Below are positions 17,879 through 26,033 of a stretch of 64,000 nucleotides of DNA, in pieces. The DNA is taken from assembly GCF_012275535.1 (NCBI RefSeq), contig NZ_JAAVTK010000001.1, forward strand, positions 372,001 through 436,000, given 5' to 3'. A program made the translations under genes and the position numbers. Positions within the stretch are counted from its first letter, which is position 1, and the number at the start of each line of letters is the position of its first letter. The notes beneath the pieces were generated by a model. The model saw nothing but the letters and a program-made list of their open reading frames with translations, made no database searches and was not told the DNA's origin. Source of the stretch: Hymenobacter artigasi (GTDB lineage Bacteria; Bacteroidota; Bacteroidia; Cytophagales; Hymenobacteraceae).

Positions 17879-18154
17879 ATGGCTCACAAGAAAGGTGTCG
17901 GCTCGTCCAACAACGGCCGCGAATCGCATTCCAAACGTCTCGGCGTGAAAATTTTCGGTGGTCAGGCTCTCGTAGCTGGCAACATCATCGTGCGTCAGCG
18001 CGGCACGGCCCACCACCCCGGTGCCAACGTTGGCATGGGCAAGGACCACACGCTGTTCGCGCTCGTTGACGGCGAAGTGCAGTTCCGCAAGGGCCGCAAA
18101 GACCGTTCGTTCGTAACAGTTATTCCCCGCGAAGTAGTATCGGTTCCGGCTTAA
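17879..18154 (+). CDS. rpmA: 50S ribosomal protein L27
   Basis: A 91-residue L27 starting [20 protein letters not shown]. The glycine/serine N-terminus that reaches the peptidyl-transferase centre is present, as are [20 protein letters not shown] and [20 protein letters not shown]. There is no N-terminal cleaved extension as found in Firmicutes. It is co-transcribed with rplU in almost all bacteria and is followed by a strong terminator. Confidence 0.96.
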   Translation: MAHKKGVGSSNNGRESHSKRLGVKIFGGQALVAGNIIVRQRGTAHHPGANVGMGKDHTLFALVDGEVQFRKGRKDRSFVTVIPREVVSVPA

Positions 18155-18175
18155 TTGCCTGTCCCTTCATACTAG

Positions 18176-18206
18176 AAAAGGCTGCCCCGAAAGAGGCAGC
18201 CTTTTC
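18176..18206 (+). terminator. Intrinsic terminator after rpmA
   Basis: AAAAGGCTGCC and GGCAGCCTTTT pair across CCGAAAGA, followed by CTGCG. An 11-bp stem with A/T flanks, 22 bases after the rpmA stop. Confidence 0.85.
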
Positions 18207-18267
18207 TGCGTTGGGGTAGTCGCAGGAGTGGGAGCGGCTATACTTATAGCCTATCCCAATAGGCGCT

Positions 18268-18373
18268 AAAGAGCACGTCATGCAGAGCGGAGCGAAGCAT
18301 CTTTACTGCAACGGTAAATCTGATTACTTGCGCGGTAAAGATGCTTCGCCCCGCTCTGCATGACGTGCTCTTT
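18268..18373. repeat. GTCAT-type hairpin, CATCTTTAC subtype
   Basis: Arms of 39 bases with one mismatch: the left begins AAAGAGCACGTCATGCAGAG and ends CGAAGCATCTTTAC; the right is its complement. The loop has AACGGTAAATCTGATTACTT. It ends 10 bases before the stop of the adjacent minus-strand gene. Confidence 0.88.
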
Positions 18374-18382
18374 GAATGGTTC

Positions 18383-19084
18383 TTAGCGCCGGCTTTGGCG
18401 GGAGCTATGCGGCTGGTTCACGAGGTACACGCGCAGGTTGAGTTGGGCGGCCACGTCCCACGGCGGGCGCACGGCGGCATCGGTGGTGTAAGCCGGCGGA
18501 GCCTGAATGCCCAGGCCGGCGTTCAAATCGTAGAGCAGGCGGCGGCCCGGCCCCCGGTGTTGCGTACCGCAGAGCACAAACACGCCGGGCGTGAAGCGGG
18601 CCGAGGGCCGGGCTTTGCGGCCGCGCCCGCGCACGGCCAGCTGGGAGAGTTCGGCGGTGCCTTCCAGAGCCAGGTAATTGCCCCAGGGGTGGGCGCTGCT
18701 GGCTTCGTTGAAGTAGTAGCGGGTACCCACGCTCACATCGGTGGTAGGCGTGGGCAGGGCGGCAGCCCCACGGCGGCCCCATGGGGCGCGGCCGGCCGAT
18801 ATGTCGGCTTCGGCCAGCGCGTAGAGGCTGAAATGGGGCTTCAACCGGTATTCGATGCCAAAGGATGAGGGCAGCACCACCTGCCAGGTGCCGCTGGTAC
18901 CGGGCAGGCAAAATAGATGCGTGAGCCGCATTCCGGCTTTGAGGGTCAGCTTGGGCTGCGTAGGCGCGGCCGGCAGTGCCGGCACCGACTGAGCGAGGGC
19001 CGTTTGGGCATGGGCCACGCCGGTGAAACCGGCGGGCAGGCTGGCGCTCAATACCAACGTCCTTAAAATACGGGCTGCCAACAT
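18383..19084 (-). CDS. Secreted beta-barrel-like protein of unknown function
   Basis: A 233-residue protein with a signal peptide (LVLSASLPAGFTGVAHAQ). The mature part alternates short amphipathic strands, for example LTLKAGMRLTHLFCLP, GIEYRLKPHFSLYALAEADI, TDVSVGTRYYFNEASSAHPW and AAQLNLRVYLVNQ, and repeatedly shows the aromatic girdle residues of outer-membrane barrels. It resembles the outer-membrane proteins of about 200 residues common in Bacteroidota, but no family is recognised. Two internal glycine/proline loops are unusually long. Confidence 0.6.
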   Translation of the reverse strand: MLAARILRTLVLSASLPAGFTGVAHAQTALAQSVPALPAAPTQPKLTLKAGMRLTHLFCLPGTSGTWQVVLPSSFGIEYRLKPHFSLYALAEADISAGRAPWGRRGAAALPTPTTDVSVGTRYYFNEASSAHPWGNYLALEGTAELSQLAVRGRGRKARPSARFTPGVFVLCGTQHRGPGRRLLYDLNAGLGIQAPPAYTTDAAVRPPWDVAAQLNLRVYLVNQPHSSRQSRR

Positions 19085-19286
19085 GGATATGCGGAGAATT
19101 TACCTGAAAGGCGCAGAAAGCAGTTTAACCGCAATGGCTTTAACCTTAATTTTCAGCGGTTAAGCAATATCGGGCTTAATCGGTGATTGTCCAACTACCG
19201 CTGGCTGAGCAGCGCGAATCGGCAGGCCGAAGCGCATAAATTCCATCTGAAAGTGGGCCGGCAGCTACGGGTGCCGCTGTGGCAGC

Positions 19287-20060
19287 TTACTGCACCGGCA
19301 CCAGCGGGTAGAGCACCGGCTTGCTGGGGCTGGCATCCAGCTCCAGGCTGGTGATTTGGATGTTGAGCAGGTAGAGGCCGTCTTCGACTTCATCGGGCAC
19401 GAAGATGAGCTCGGTGATGGTGGCTTCGCGGCGGGGCTGGGCGGGATACTGCCAGAAGGCGTGGTGGGCCAGGAGCTGGCCGGCGTCTTCTTCGCGGTCT
19501 ACGCTGGGGAGGTCGAGCAGGAAGTGTTGGACGTTGTTTTCGGCCAGCCACTCGGCCAGGGCGGGCTCGGTGTAGGTGGGGTTGGTGCCGGAGTAGTGGC
19601 GCTGGCGCTTGGCCGCGTCGTTGGGCAGGGTGCGGAGGACGAGGGCCTCGGCAATGGCGCGGTCGGGCTGGGCCATGAGGGCGGCCTGCACGTCGGCGAG
19701 CATTACCACGAGGTCGCCGTTGGGCTGGGGTGCCGGGGCTACGCTCACCAGCCGGGCCACGAACAGGAAGCGGCGCAGGCACTGGTTGAGCGTAATGGCC
19801 GGGTCGGGCGAGATGTGGCCGTAGCACTCGGTGTGCGTGCCGTTGCCGTGCGGCGTGACGTGGATGCGCTGGTAGTTGGTGCTGCCGCCCAGCGCCACGC
19901 TCCCCACAAAGCTGCCCACCCGAATGGTATCGAACTGCACGGGCTCGGCCCAGAAGCAGTTTACCTGGTCGTCGCCGGGTTTTAAGGGTAGCGAAATGTC
20001 GATGGGCGCGGCGGGGTCGTAGGAGTACTGGCGGCCGGCAAAGGGGAAGGTGGGTTGCAT
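19287..20060 (-). CDS. Cyclase family (kynurenine formamidase-like) hydrolase
   Basis: A 257-residue protein of the cyclase superfamily (PF04199). The metal motif HxxGTHxD/E is seen as HVTPHGNGTHTECYGHI, where the terminal acidic residue is Glu. DISLPLKPGDDQVNCFWAEP is the usual N-terminal strand, and HFLLDLPSVDREEDAG matches the late D-x-x-S-x-D region. Family members hydrolyse N-formylkynurenine or related amides and esters. The MQPTFPFAGR start at 20060 is used; the upstream extension is encoded by a repeat. Substrate not predictable. Confidence 0.78.
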   Translation of the reverse strand: MQPTFPFAGRQYSYDPAAPIDISLPLKPGDDQVNCFWAEPVQFDTIRVGSFVGSVALGGSTNYQRIHVTPHGNGTHTECYGHISPDPAITLNQCLRRFLFVARLVSVAPAPQPNGDLVVMLADVQAALMAQPDRAIAEALVLRTLPNDAAKRQRHYSGTNPTYTEPALAEWLAENNVQHFLLDLPSVDREEDAGQLLAHHAFWQYPAQPRREATITELIFVPDEVEDGLYLLNIQITSLELDASPSKPVLYPLVPVQ

Positions 20061-20088
20061 GAGGCAGGATGGATTGCGCGGGAAATTC

Positions 20089-20133
20089 TCGCAGAGGTAC
20101 GCAGAGGAAAACGCGGAGGTACGCAGAGCGCTA
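20089..20133. repeat. Solitary CGCAGAGG repeat arm
   Basis: Tandem words CGCAGAGGTACGCAGAGG, AACGCGGAGG, TACGCAGAGCGCTA just upstream of the cyclase gene. The same vocabulary forms the arms around the GxxExxY gene at 36.9-37.4 kb; only one arm is present here. Confidence 0.65.
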
Positions 20134-20203
20134 ACTGCCTGAATTTTAATCAAAAGTCAGTTCAGGCACTTTGTAATCAATTGTTGTACAGGATTATGTT
20201 TGC

Positions 20204-20866
20204 TCAGCATGATGCTTCGGTAGCAGCGGCCAGCTTATTCAGAATCTGGCTGATTTCGGCAGCGCGGCTGATGATGATGAGGTGGCCGCCCGGCAGCGGG
20301 TACTGGCTGTGCGTGGCTCCGTTGGGCAGTAGCCGGTCGGTGGTGCCGTGGATGCGGATGGCGGGCGGGGTGGCCCGCCCCGGCCATTGCAACAGCCGCG
20401 CAATGGCCCACCGCGTGAAAGGAAGGTCGGTATCGCGCAGAATCTGGCGCAGCAACTCGTAGTCGCGGCCATTTTTCACCCCAAAAAACCATTGGGCCAC
20501 GCGAGGCAGCCGGGGCAGGAGTTGTGGCGGCACCAGATGGTACAGGCCAGTGGCGCGGGCCAGCCACCCCAGCCAGGGCAGCTCTGCGGGCCCCGTGAAG
20601 CTGGAAACCAATACAACCCGCGCCAACGGCCGTAGCTGCGCTACTTCCAGGGCCAGCACGCCGCCGAAGGAAACGCCGACCAGCCAGCAGGCCTGCCCCT
20701 CGGGTACCGCAGCCGCCAGGCGGGCCGCGTAGGCCGGGAGCAATTCGGCCGGGCCTTGCGGCGGCAGCCAGCGCAAGACGTGTACTTCGCCTTGCAAACG
20801 CAAAAACTGAAACACCCGCTCATCGGCCCCCAGACCGGGAATGAGGTAGAAGACGGGCGCGGCCAC
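20204..20866 (-). CDS. Alpha/beta hydrolase
   Basis: A 220-residue hydrolase with a GTG start (VAAPVFYLIPGLGADERVFQ) placed just after the upstream gene's stop. It shows the oxyanion-loop PGLGADERVF, the nucleophile elbow GVSFGG (G-x-S-x-G) near residue 83, an acidic residue in IHGTTDRLLP near 178 and a catalytic-type His in LPGGHLIII near 198. It is a small compact member without a lid insertion. The spacing to the upstream gene (8 bases) suggests an operon. The substrate is unknown. Confidence 0.75.
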   Translation of the reverse strand: MAAPVFYLIPGLGADERVFQFLRLQGEVHVLRWLPPQGPAELLPAYAARLAAAVPEGQACWLVGVSFGGVLALEVAQLRPLARVVLVSSFTGPAELPWLGWLARATGLYHLVPPQLLPRLPRVAQWFFGVKNGRDYELLRQILRDTDLPFTRWAIARLLQWPGRATPPAIRIHGTTDRLLPNGATHSQYPLPGGHLIIISRAAEISQILNKLAAATEASC

Positions 20867-20874
20867 GGCGGGGG

Positions 20875-21309
20875 CTAGGTATCGAGGCGCACGAACACGC
20901 CTTCGAGGTAGAAGATGTTGTGCGGCTGCGGGTCGTCGGGGTCGTCGTCGTCCAGCTCGCCGTCCTCGGTGGCGGGATAGGTCACGGACAGTTTCAGGGC
21001 CACGCTGGGCAGGGGCACGGGCGGCTGGTCGTCGGAATTGAATTCGAGCAGTGCGGGCCAGTTGGCGGCGGCCAGGGCGTCGGCTACTTCTTCTTGGAGG
21101 GCTTCGGCACGGGTGTGCGCGAGGTTGAGGAGGGTATCGAGGGCCTTGAAGGGCAGCGCGAGGTGGAAGAAATGGGTATCGTTGTCGAAAAACGTGGTGG
21201 CCCACACGGTCACGTCGTCGGTATTATCGAAGACGATAGCCACGACATGAATCTGCTCCACGAAGAAGTCGGCGTCGTCGGCAATGCTGTCGCTCAGTAG
21301 TTTGACCAC
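20875..21309 (-). CDS. Acidic hypothetical protein
   Basis: A 144-residue soluble, very acidic protein (for example EDGELDDDDPDDPQPHN). It starts MVKLLSDSIADDADFFVEQI, has VVAIVFDNTDDVTVWATTFF and ends IFYLEGVFVRLDT. No motif or family is recognised. It lies 8 bases upstream of the hydrolase gene on the same strand. Its start codon abuts the inverted repeat at 21304-21466, so any promoter must be within or beyond that repeat. Confidence 0.6.
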   Translation of the reverse strand: MVKLLSDSIADDADFFVEQIHVVAIVFDNTDDVTVWATTFFDNDTHFFHLALPFKALDTLLNLAHTRAEALQEEVADALAAANWPALLEFNSDDQPPVPLPSVALKLSVTYPATEDGELDDDDPDDPQPHNIFYLEGVFVRLDT

Positions 21310-21466
21310 AGATTAGACCACAGATTTAACGGATTTCAACGGATGAAACGGATTTTTTGTGGTTCGGCACAAATGTAAAGCGAAGGCATTAAGTCCGGTC
21401 AGTTGAAACCACAAAAAGCCGTTTCATCCGTTGAAACCAGCTTAATCCGTATTCAAATCCGTGGTC
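21304..21466. repeat. ACCACAGATT-type inverted repeat overlapping the hemW 3' end
   Basis: Left arm 21304-21364 (GACCACAGATTTAACGGATT words, then GTGGTT) and right arm 21405-21466 (AACCACAAA, GTTTCATCCGTTGAAACC, ATCCGTGGTC) are about 60 bases each and imperfectly complementary. The hemW stop codon is inside the right arm. Confidence 0.85.
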
Positions 21467-22593
21467 TGGAACAGCTCCAGCGTGATGTGGTCGGCCAGGA
21501 GCTTGCCCGCGTCGGTCAAGGTAAGCACTTCGTTTTGGATAGTGGCCCAGCCGCTGGCTTGCAGCTCGGCGAGGTAGGCGGCGCGGGTGGCGGGCAGGTC
21601 GAGGCCGTGGTGGGTGCGCAGGTGGGCCAGGTCGCAGCCCCGGGCGGTGCGCAGGGTGGTGAGCAGGTACTCGTTGGCGCGGTCGGTGGCGCTGAGCTGG
21701 TCGAGGGTCACGGGCACTTCGCCGCGCTCGAGCACGGCGGCCACGTACTGCGGGTTGTTGGCGAGGGTGAACTGGCGGTTCTGGCCGTCGTAGCTGTGGG
21801 CGCTGGGCCCGAGGCCGAGGTAGGGCACCCCACGCCAGTAGTTGGCATTGTGGCGGCTCTCGCGGCCGGGCTGGCAGAAATTGCTGATTTCGTATTGCGT
21901 GTAGCCGTGGACGCGCATGGCCGCCAGCAGCATTTCAAACTGCGTGGCCACAAACTCATCGGGCGCGGGCTTGAAGGTGCCCTTCTGTAACCGGTGCCCG
22001 AAGGCCGTGCCCGGCTCAATGGTGAGCGCATAGGCCGAAACGTGCGGCACCCCCAGCGCAAAGGCATTGGCTAGGTCGGCCTCCCAGATGTGGTGGCCGG
22101 GCGCGGGCACCCCGTATATCAGGTCGATGGAAATGTTCTCGAAGCCCGCATCCTGCGCCCGGCGCACGGCGGTTGTCGATTCTTCAGCGGTATGGGCGCG
22201 GTTCATCATCCGCAGGTGCGGCTCGTAGAAGCTTTGCAGGCCGATGCTGAGGCGGTTGATACCGGCCCCGGCCAGCTCGCGCAGCTTGGCGGCGCTAAGG
22301 TCGTCGGGGTTGGCTTCGAGGGTGATTTCGGCCTGCGGCGAAACCGCGAAGTGGTGGTGAATGGCCGCAAAAATCTGCGCCAGCTCATCGGCCGTGAGCA
22401 GGGAAGGCGTGCCGCCGCCGAAGTAGATGGTTTCCAGCGCCACGCCCGCGCCGAGGTAATCGCGCCGCAGCTCAATTTCCCGGAAGATGGCCTCGACCAG
22501 GCGGCTTTTCAACCCAAGCGAAGTGCTGAAGTGGAAATCGCAGTAGTGGCAGGCCTGCTTGCAGAAAGGGATGTGGAGATAAAGACCGGCCAT
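21442..22593 (-). CDS. hemW: Radical SAM protein HemW (heme chaperone; formerly CPO-like)
   Basis: A 383-residue radical SAM protein. GLYLHIPFCKQACHYCDFHF carries the CxxxCxxC cluster motif (with the extra HemW pattern C-x3-C-x2-C-D-F); TIYFGGGTPSLL is the SAM-binding GGTP; the HemW C-terminal domain follows with NYWRGVPYLGLGPSAHSYDG. HemW binds heme and delivers it to haemoproteins; it is distinct from HemN. The MAGLYLHIPFC start at 22593 is preferred over an ATG 5 codons upstream. The last residues (TTDLNTD) are encoded by the repeat arm, so the natural end has been replaced. Confidence 0.9.
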   Translation of the reverse strand: MAGLYLHIPFCKQACHYCDFHFSTSLGLKSRLVEAIFREIELRRDYLGAGVALETIYFGGGTPSLLTADELAQIFAAIHHHFAVSPQAEITLEANPDDLSAAKLRELAGAGINRLSIGLQSFYEPHLRMMNRAHTAEESTTAVRRAQDAGFENISIDLIYGVPAPGHHIWEADLANAFALGVPHVSAYALTIEPGTAFGHRLQKGTFKPAPDEFVATQFEMLLAAMRVHGYTQYEISNFCQPGRESRHNANYWRGVPYLGLGPSAHSYDGQNRQFTLANNPQYVAAVLERGEVPVTLDQLSATDRANEYLLTTLRTARGCDLAHLRTHHGLDLPATRAAYLAELQASGWATIQNEVLTLTDAGKLLADHITLELFQTTDLNTD

Positions 22594-22616
22594 GTTTTCA
22601 GTTAACAATGAGCAGT

Positions 22617-22753
22617 TATACTCGTCTCGAAGTAGGGTGCGGGGCCTGCCCCCGCCCGTCGTTGAACGGTATCGTTAAAACAGTGCGAACGACGGGCGGG
22701 GGCAGGCCCCGCACCCTACTTCGCTTTTCGCAAGCTACTTCGTGACGAGTATA
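22617..22753. repeat. Perfect 34-bp GC inverted repeat with outer TATACTCGT arms
   Basis: Inner arms 22630-22663 and 22688-22721 are exactly complementary (AAGTAGGGTGCGGGGCCTGC, then CCCCGCCCGTCGTT). Outer 9-base arms TATACTCGT/ACGAGTATA lie at 22617-22625 and 22745-22753. The loop includes GAACGGTATCGTTAAAACAG. It resembles RAYT-type REPs but has no transposase beside it. Confidence 0.88.
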
Positions 22754-22888
22754 ACAGTGAACCCGATTTGTATACAGAGGTGCCCGCTCAGACCACAAAG
22801 ATACCGCCTGACTACACGACAGGGCGCAACTTTATCCGGGGGGCTACCTTCGGGAAATTAAACGCTGGCTTTCGCGTTGTGCTTCCGA

Positions 22889-24745
22889 ATGATGAGGTTT
22901 CTACTGCGCTTTTGGGTACTGACGCTGCTGCTGGCTGGCCTGAGCAGCCCGGCCGCCCACGCCCAAACGCCCAGCCTCGACCCCAACGTGCCCAACCAGC
23001 CCGGCCTGGCCACCCCTACCCTGCCGCCCCGCGCCACGCCGGCCTCGGCTGCCGCCACGCGCCGGGTGCAGGCCCACCCGCGCCTGCTAGTGCTGGAAAC
23101 CGAAGCCGCCGACCGGCCGGTGCTGCGCCGCTACAAGGTGCGGGCCAGCGTGCCCGACTCCCTCAGTGCGCTGCGCGCGGTGCGGGAGCTGGTGCTGGGC
23201 CTGCAAGGCGATGCCTACCTCACGGCCTCGGCCGATGAGCTGCACTGGAGCCGCGATACCGTGCGGGTGCGCCTGTACGTGGGCGAGCAGTTCCGCTGGG
23301 CCTACCTGCACAACGGCAACCTCGGCGATGGCCTGCTGACCCGCGCCGGCTACCGCGAAAAGTTCTTCCGGGGCACGCCTTTTGTGCCCGAAGACTGGGT
23401 GAAGCTGCAGGAGCGCATCCTGACCGAAGCCGAAAACCAGGGCTTCCCCTTTGCCACGGTCGGCCTCGATTCCATTCACCTGAACGGACACGACATTTCG
23501 GGCCGCGTGGTGCTAAAGCGTGGCCGCGTGGTGGTGTTCGACTCGCTCCAGATTTTGGGCAACAGCAAGACCAAGAAGCGTTTCCTGACCAAATACCTCC
23601 AGATTTTTCCCGGCCAGCCCTTCAGCCAGCAGCGCGTGGCCGCCGCCGCCCAGCTGCTGCGCCAGCTGCCCTACCTGAAGCTGCGCGCCGAGCCCGAAGT
23701 GCGCTTCGCCCTGGGCCGGGCGCGGGTGTACCTGCTGCTCGACGACCGGCCGAGCAACCAGTTCGACGCCATTGTGGGCATCCTGCCGAACGCCAACGCC
23801 AGCCAGACCGGTGTGCAGTTCACCGGCGACGTCACCATCAACCTGCGCAACATCAAGGGCGGCGGCAAGCAGCTGGGCCTGCAATGGCGCAAAACCGACG
23901 CCATCTCGCAGCTGCTCGATGCGCAGTACGTGCACCCCAATTTCTTCGGCACGCCGCTGGAAGTGTCGGCCACGTTCAACCTCTACAAGCAAAACGAGGC
24001 GTTCACCACCACCCGGCCCCGCTTGCAGGTTACCTACCCCACGGCGCGGGCGGGCCGCATCAGCTTCTTTGCCGAGCAGCGGGCCTCGTTTGTTGATGCG
24101 CTGAAAGACACCACAGTACTGCCCGCCAACCTCGATTCGCAGTACAATTCCTACGGCTTGTCCTACGCCTGGGCCAACCTGGATGACCTGTTTTTTCCGC
24201 ACCGGGGCAGCCTGCTGAATGTGCAGTCGGCGCTGGGCACCAAAACCATCACCAAAAATGCCCAGCTGCGGCCCGAGCTGTACGCGGGCATCCCGCTCAG
24301 CTCCACGCAGTACTCGTTCGGGCTGCGCGCCGAGCGCTACTTCCCGGTGAAGCGGGCGGGCGTGCTGCTGCTGCGCCTGCGGGGCGAGGGCCTGCTCAAT
24401 TCGCGCCTTTTTGTCAACGACCTGTTCCGGCTGGGCGGCCTCAATTCGTTGCGCGGCTTCAATGAAAACCAGTTCTATACCAGTTCCTACGCCGTGGCTA
24501 CGGCCGAGTTCCGGCAGTTCATCGGGCCCGATTCCTACGCGTTTCTGTTTGCCGACCAGGCCTACCTGCGCCACGATATCGACAATGACCGGTTCAATGA
24601 CCAGCCCACCGGCGTGGGCGCAGGCCTGAGCTTCCGCACGGCGGCGGGGTTGTTTCAGTTCGTGTACTCGGTAGGCCGGGCTAATAATCAGGTATTTGAG
24701 CTAAAATCCTCCAAAATTCACTTTGGTCTGACCAGCCGGTTTTAA
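22889..24745 (+). CDS. BamA/TamA-family outer membrane protein
   Basis: A 618-residue surface-antigen-like protein. A signal peptide (residues ~1-30, ending AAHAQ) is followed by a disordered proline-rich stretch and POTRA-like folds around residues 60-290 (RYKVRASVPDSL, LKRGRVVVFDSLQILGNSKT, FPGQPFSQQRVAAAAQLLRQ). The C-terminal ~300 residues form a beta barrel with LGGLNSLRGFNENQFYTSS, matching the conserved RGF loop of Omp85 proteins. It lacks the usual five POTRA count and is shorter than BamA, so it is more likely a TamA/ShlB-like or accessory Omp85. The second ATG at 22892 is an equally possible start. Confidence 0.82.
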   Translation: MMRFLLRFWVLTLLLAGLSSPAAHAQTPSLDPNVPNQPGLATPTLPPRATPASAAATRRVQAHPRLLVLETEAADRPVLRRYKVRASVPDSLSALRAVRELVLGLQGDAYLTASADELHWSRDTVRVRLYVGEQFRWAYLHNGNLGDGLLTRAGYREKFFRGTPFVPEDWVKLQERILTEAENQGFPFATVGLDSIHLNGHDISGRVVLKRGRVVVFDSLQILGNSKTKKRFLTKYLQIFPGQPFSQQRVAAAAQLLRQLPYLKLRAEPEVRFALGRARVYLLLDDRPSNQFDAIVGILPNANASQTGVQFTGDVTINLRNIKGGGKQLGLQWRKTDAISQLLDAQYVHPNFFGTPLEVSATFNLYKQNEAFTTTRPRLQVTYPTARAGRISFFAEQRASFVDALKDTTVLPANLDSQYNSYGLSYAWANLDDLFFPHRGSLLNVQSALGTKTITKNAQLRPELYAGIPLSSTQYSFGLRAERYFPVKRAGVLLLRLRGEGLLNSRLFVNDLFRLGGLNSLRGFNENQFYTSSYAVATAEFRQFIGPDSYAFLFADQAYLRHDIDNDRFNDQPTGVGAGLSFRTAAGLFQFVYSVGRANNQVFELKSSKIHFGLTSRF

Positions 24746-24956
24746 GCCAACAACTATCGGGCAGGTCGCATAATTGCGCCATTCCGTCTGGAAATTCAGG
24801 CGAAATCCCCACTCCCGGCCAGCTTGGCGGGAATTAAAAAAGTTCCCCAAAAACACCGCCAATGTGACTGACATTCAGCGCAGATAAGCCCCGATTCAGA
24901 TTGGTACATCATTTGTAATAGCAAGTCCGAAGCCGCTCTAAAGCCGGCCCCTTGCC

Positions 24957-25343
24957 ATGAAACTTATCAGCTCGAAATTCATCCATAGCATTGCCCCTCA
25001 GCTCGACCTACTCAACACCATTGGTGGTGGGGTGGCCCAGCCGCAGCTCCGCGTAGACCAGCACCCAAAAGGCGTGATTGTACGCGTGGCCATGCCCACT
25101 GTAACCGCCGACAGCTTTCGCGTAGTGCTCAACCAGCAGAAGCTCACCGTCTTCGGTGAGTACCGCCACGAGCCCGACGACGAGTTGGCCGCCCCGCTGT
25201 TCGTGCAGACCCTGGACCTGCCCGCCAACCTCGACGTGGGCCGCATCGATGCCATTCACGAAGGCCAGGAGCTGCGGGTCCGCATTCCGTTCCTGAACCC
25301 AGATGGCCGGCAGCGTGAAATCGACATCAAGCGCAACGAGTAG
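24957..25343 (+). CDS. Hsp20/alpha-crystallin-like small heat shock protein
   Basis: A 128-residue protein with an alpha-crystallin-like core: PQLRVDQHPKGVIVRVAMPT, FRVVLNQQKLTVFGEYRH and LPANLDVGRIDAIHEGQELR, followed by IPFLNPDGRQREIDI, where the usual I-x-I/V C-terminal motif is weak. It should bind unfolding proteins as an oligomeric holdase in the cytosol. The N-terminus is short. It is a single-gene unit with a terminator at 25509-25532. Confidence 0.78.
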   Translation: MKLISSKFIHSIAPQLDLLNTIGGGVAQPQLRVDQHPKGVIVRVAMPTVTADSFRVVLNQQKLTVFGEYRHEPDDELAAPLFVQTLDLPANLDVGRIDAIHEGQELRVRIPFLNPDGRQREIDIKRNE

Positions 25344-25422
25344 AGCCAACCGTCACGAGAGCCGGCGGCCAATCATCGGCCGCCGCCTCCGTGGCTGCTC
25401 CTCACCACCGCTTTTTATAACG

Positions 25423-25475
25423 CCGGGACCGACCGGCACCGCAGTCCACTGATATTGCCGGGACCGACCGGCCGA
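25423..25475. repeat. Direct repeat of GCCGGGACCGACCGG
   Basis: GCCGGGACCGACCGGC occurs twice, about 36 bases apart (near 25422 and 25457). A GC hairpin (GGCGGCC, AATCAT, GGCCGCC) lies just upstream at 25363-25382. No gene recognised. Confidence 0.5.
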
Positions 25476-25508
25476 AAACAACCAAATTTCCGGGTTTTAA
25501 CTCTTGAG

Positions 25509-25532
25509 CCACCGCCCACAGCGGTGGTTTTT
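25509..25532 (+). terminator. Intrinsic terminator after the Hsp20 gene
   Basis: CCACCGC, CCACA, GCGGTGG followed by TTTTTC. It is 165 bases after the stop codon. Confidence 0.65.
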
Positions 25533-25537
25533 CTCTG

Positions 25538-25708
25538 GACCACTGATTAGCACGGATTTTAGCGGATTTCACGGATTTTGTAGTCGATTGCAGTCCCAGG
25601 GACCAATCAAAAAGGCTCGCCAAATGGCGAGCCTTTTTCGTATTTAATGGATTGATGGCCGACTACAAAATCCGTGAAATCAGCTAAAATCCGTGCTAAT
25701 CAGTGGTC
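25538..25708. repeat. ACCACTGATTAG-type inverted repeat with a terminator in the loop
   Basis: Left arm 25538-25586 and right arm 25661-25708 (both with GACCACTGATTAGCACGGAT and ATCCGTGAAATC-type words) are about 48 bases and nearly complementary. The loop holds a strong hairpin at 25609-25639. The stop codon of the next minus-strand gene lies inside the right arm. Confidence 0.85.
25609..25639. terminator. Bidirectional hairpin terminator in the repeat loop
   Basis: AAAAAGGCTCGCC and GGCGAGCCTTTTT are perfectly complementary around AAAT. Because the 5' flank is A-rich and the 3' flank is T-rich it can work in either direction; on the minus strand it serves the gene at 25696-26028. Confidence 0.8.
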
Positions 25709-26028
25709 TCGAATAAAGGGATAATCAGCACGAAGCTCATCAGCACGGCCAGGTAAAACCAGCCCATCATCTGGCTGCGGTAGCGGCGCGGCAGGCGGTT
25801 GCTGAGCACCAGCATGGCCGCGATGACCAGGGTGAGGTGCGCCACAAAAAACACCATCGTCTTCACCCAATTGCTCACAATGGTGTTTTCGGGTTGGTTC
25901 TGGTTGGCTTCGCCCAGGCCCGAGGTGAGGAACTGCAGGCCGTAGAAGGCCACGGTTTCGAAGGCAATGAAGAGCCCCAGGCCCGCCAGCAGCGCCGGCC
26001 CGGACGATTTTTCGGAGACGTCGGCCAT
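25696..26028 (-). CDS. Small integral membrane protein
   Basis: A 110-residue protein with three likely membrane helices: ALLAGLGLFIAFETVAFYGL, VFFVAHLTLVIAAMLVLSNR and GWFYLAVLMSFVLIIPLF. The C-terminal FETTD is encoded inside a repeat arm. No family is recognised. The VF530-type gene is 5 bases upstream on the same strand, so the two are probably co-transcribed. Confidence 0.6.
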   Translation of the reverse strand: MADVSEKSSGPALLAGLGLFIAFETVAFYGLQFLTSGLGEANQNQPENTIVSNWVKTMVFFVAHLTLVIAAMLVLSNRLPRRYRSQMMGWFYLAVLMSFVLIIPLFETTD

Positions 26029-26033
26029 GATGC

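Noticed and set aside
25402-25623. 73-codon open frame on the minus strand
   Set aside because: It is built almost wholly from a direct repeat, a terminator and a repeat arm.
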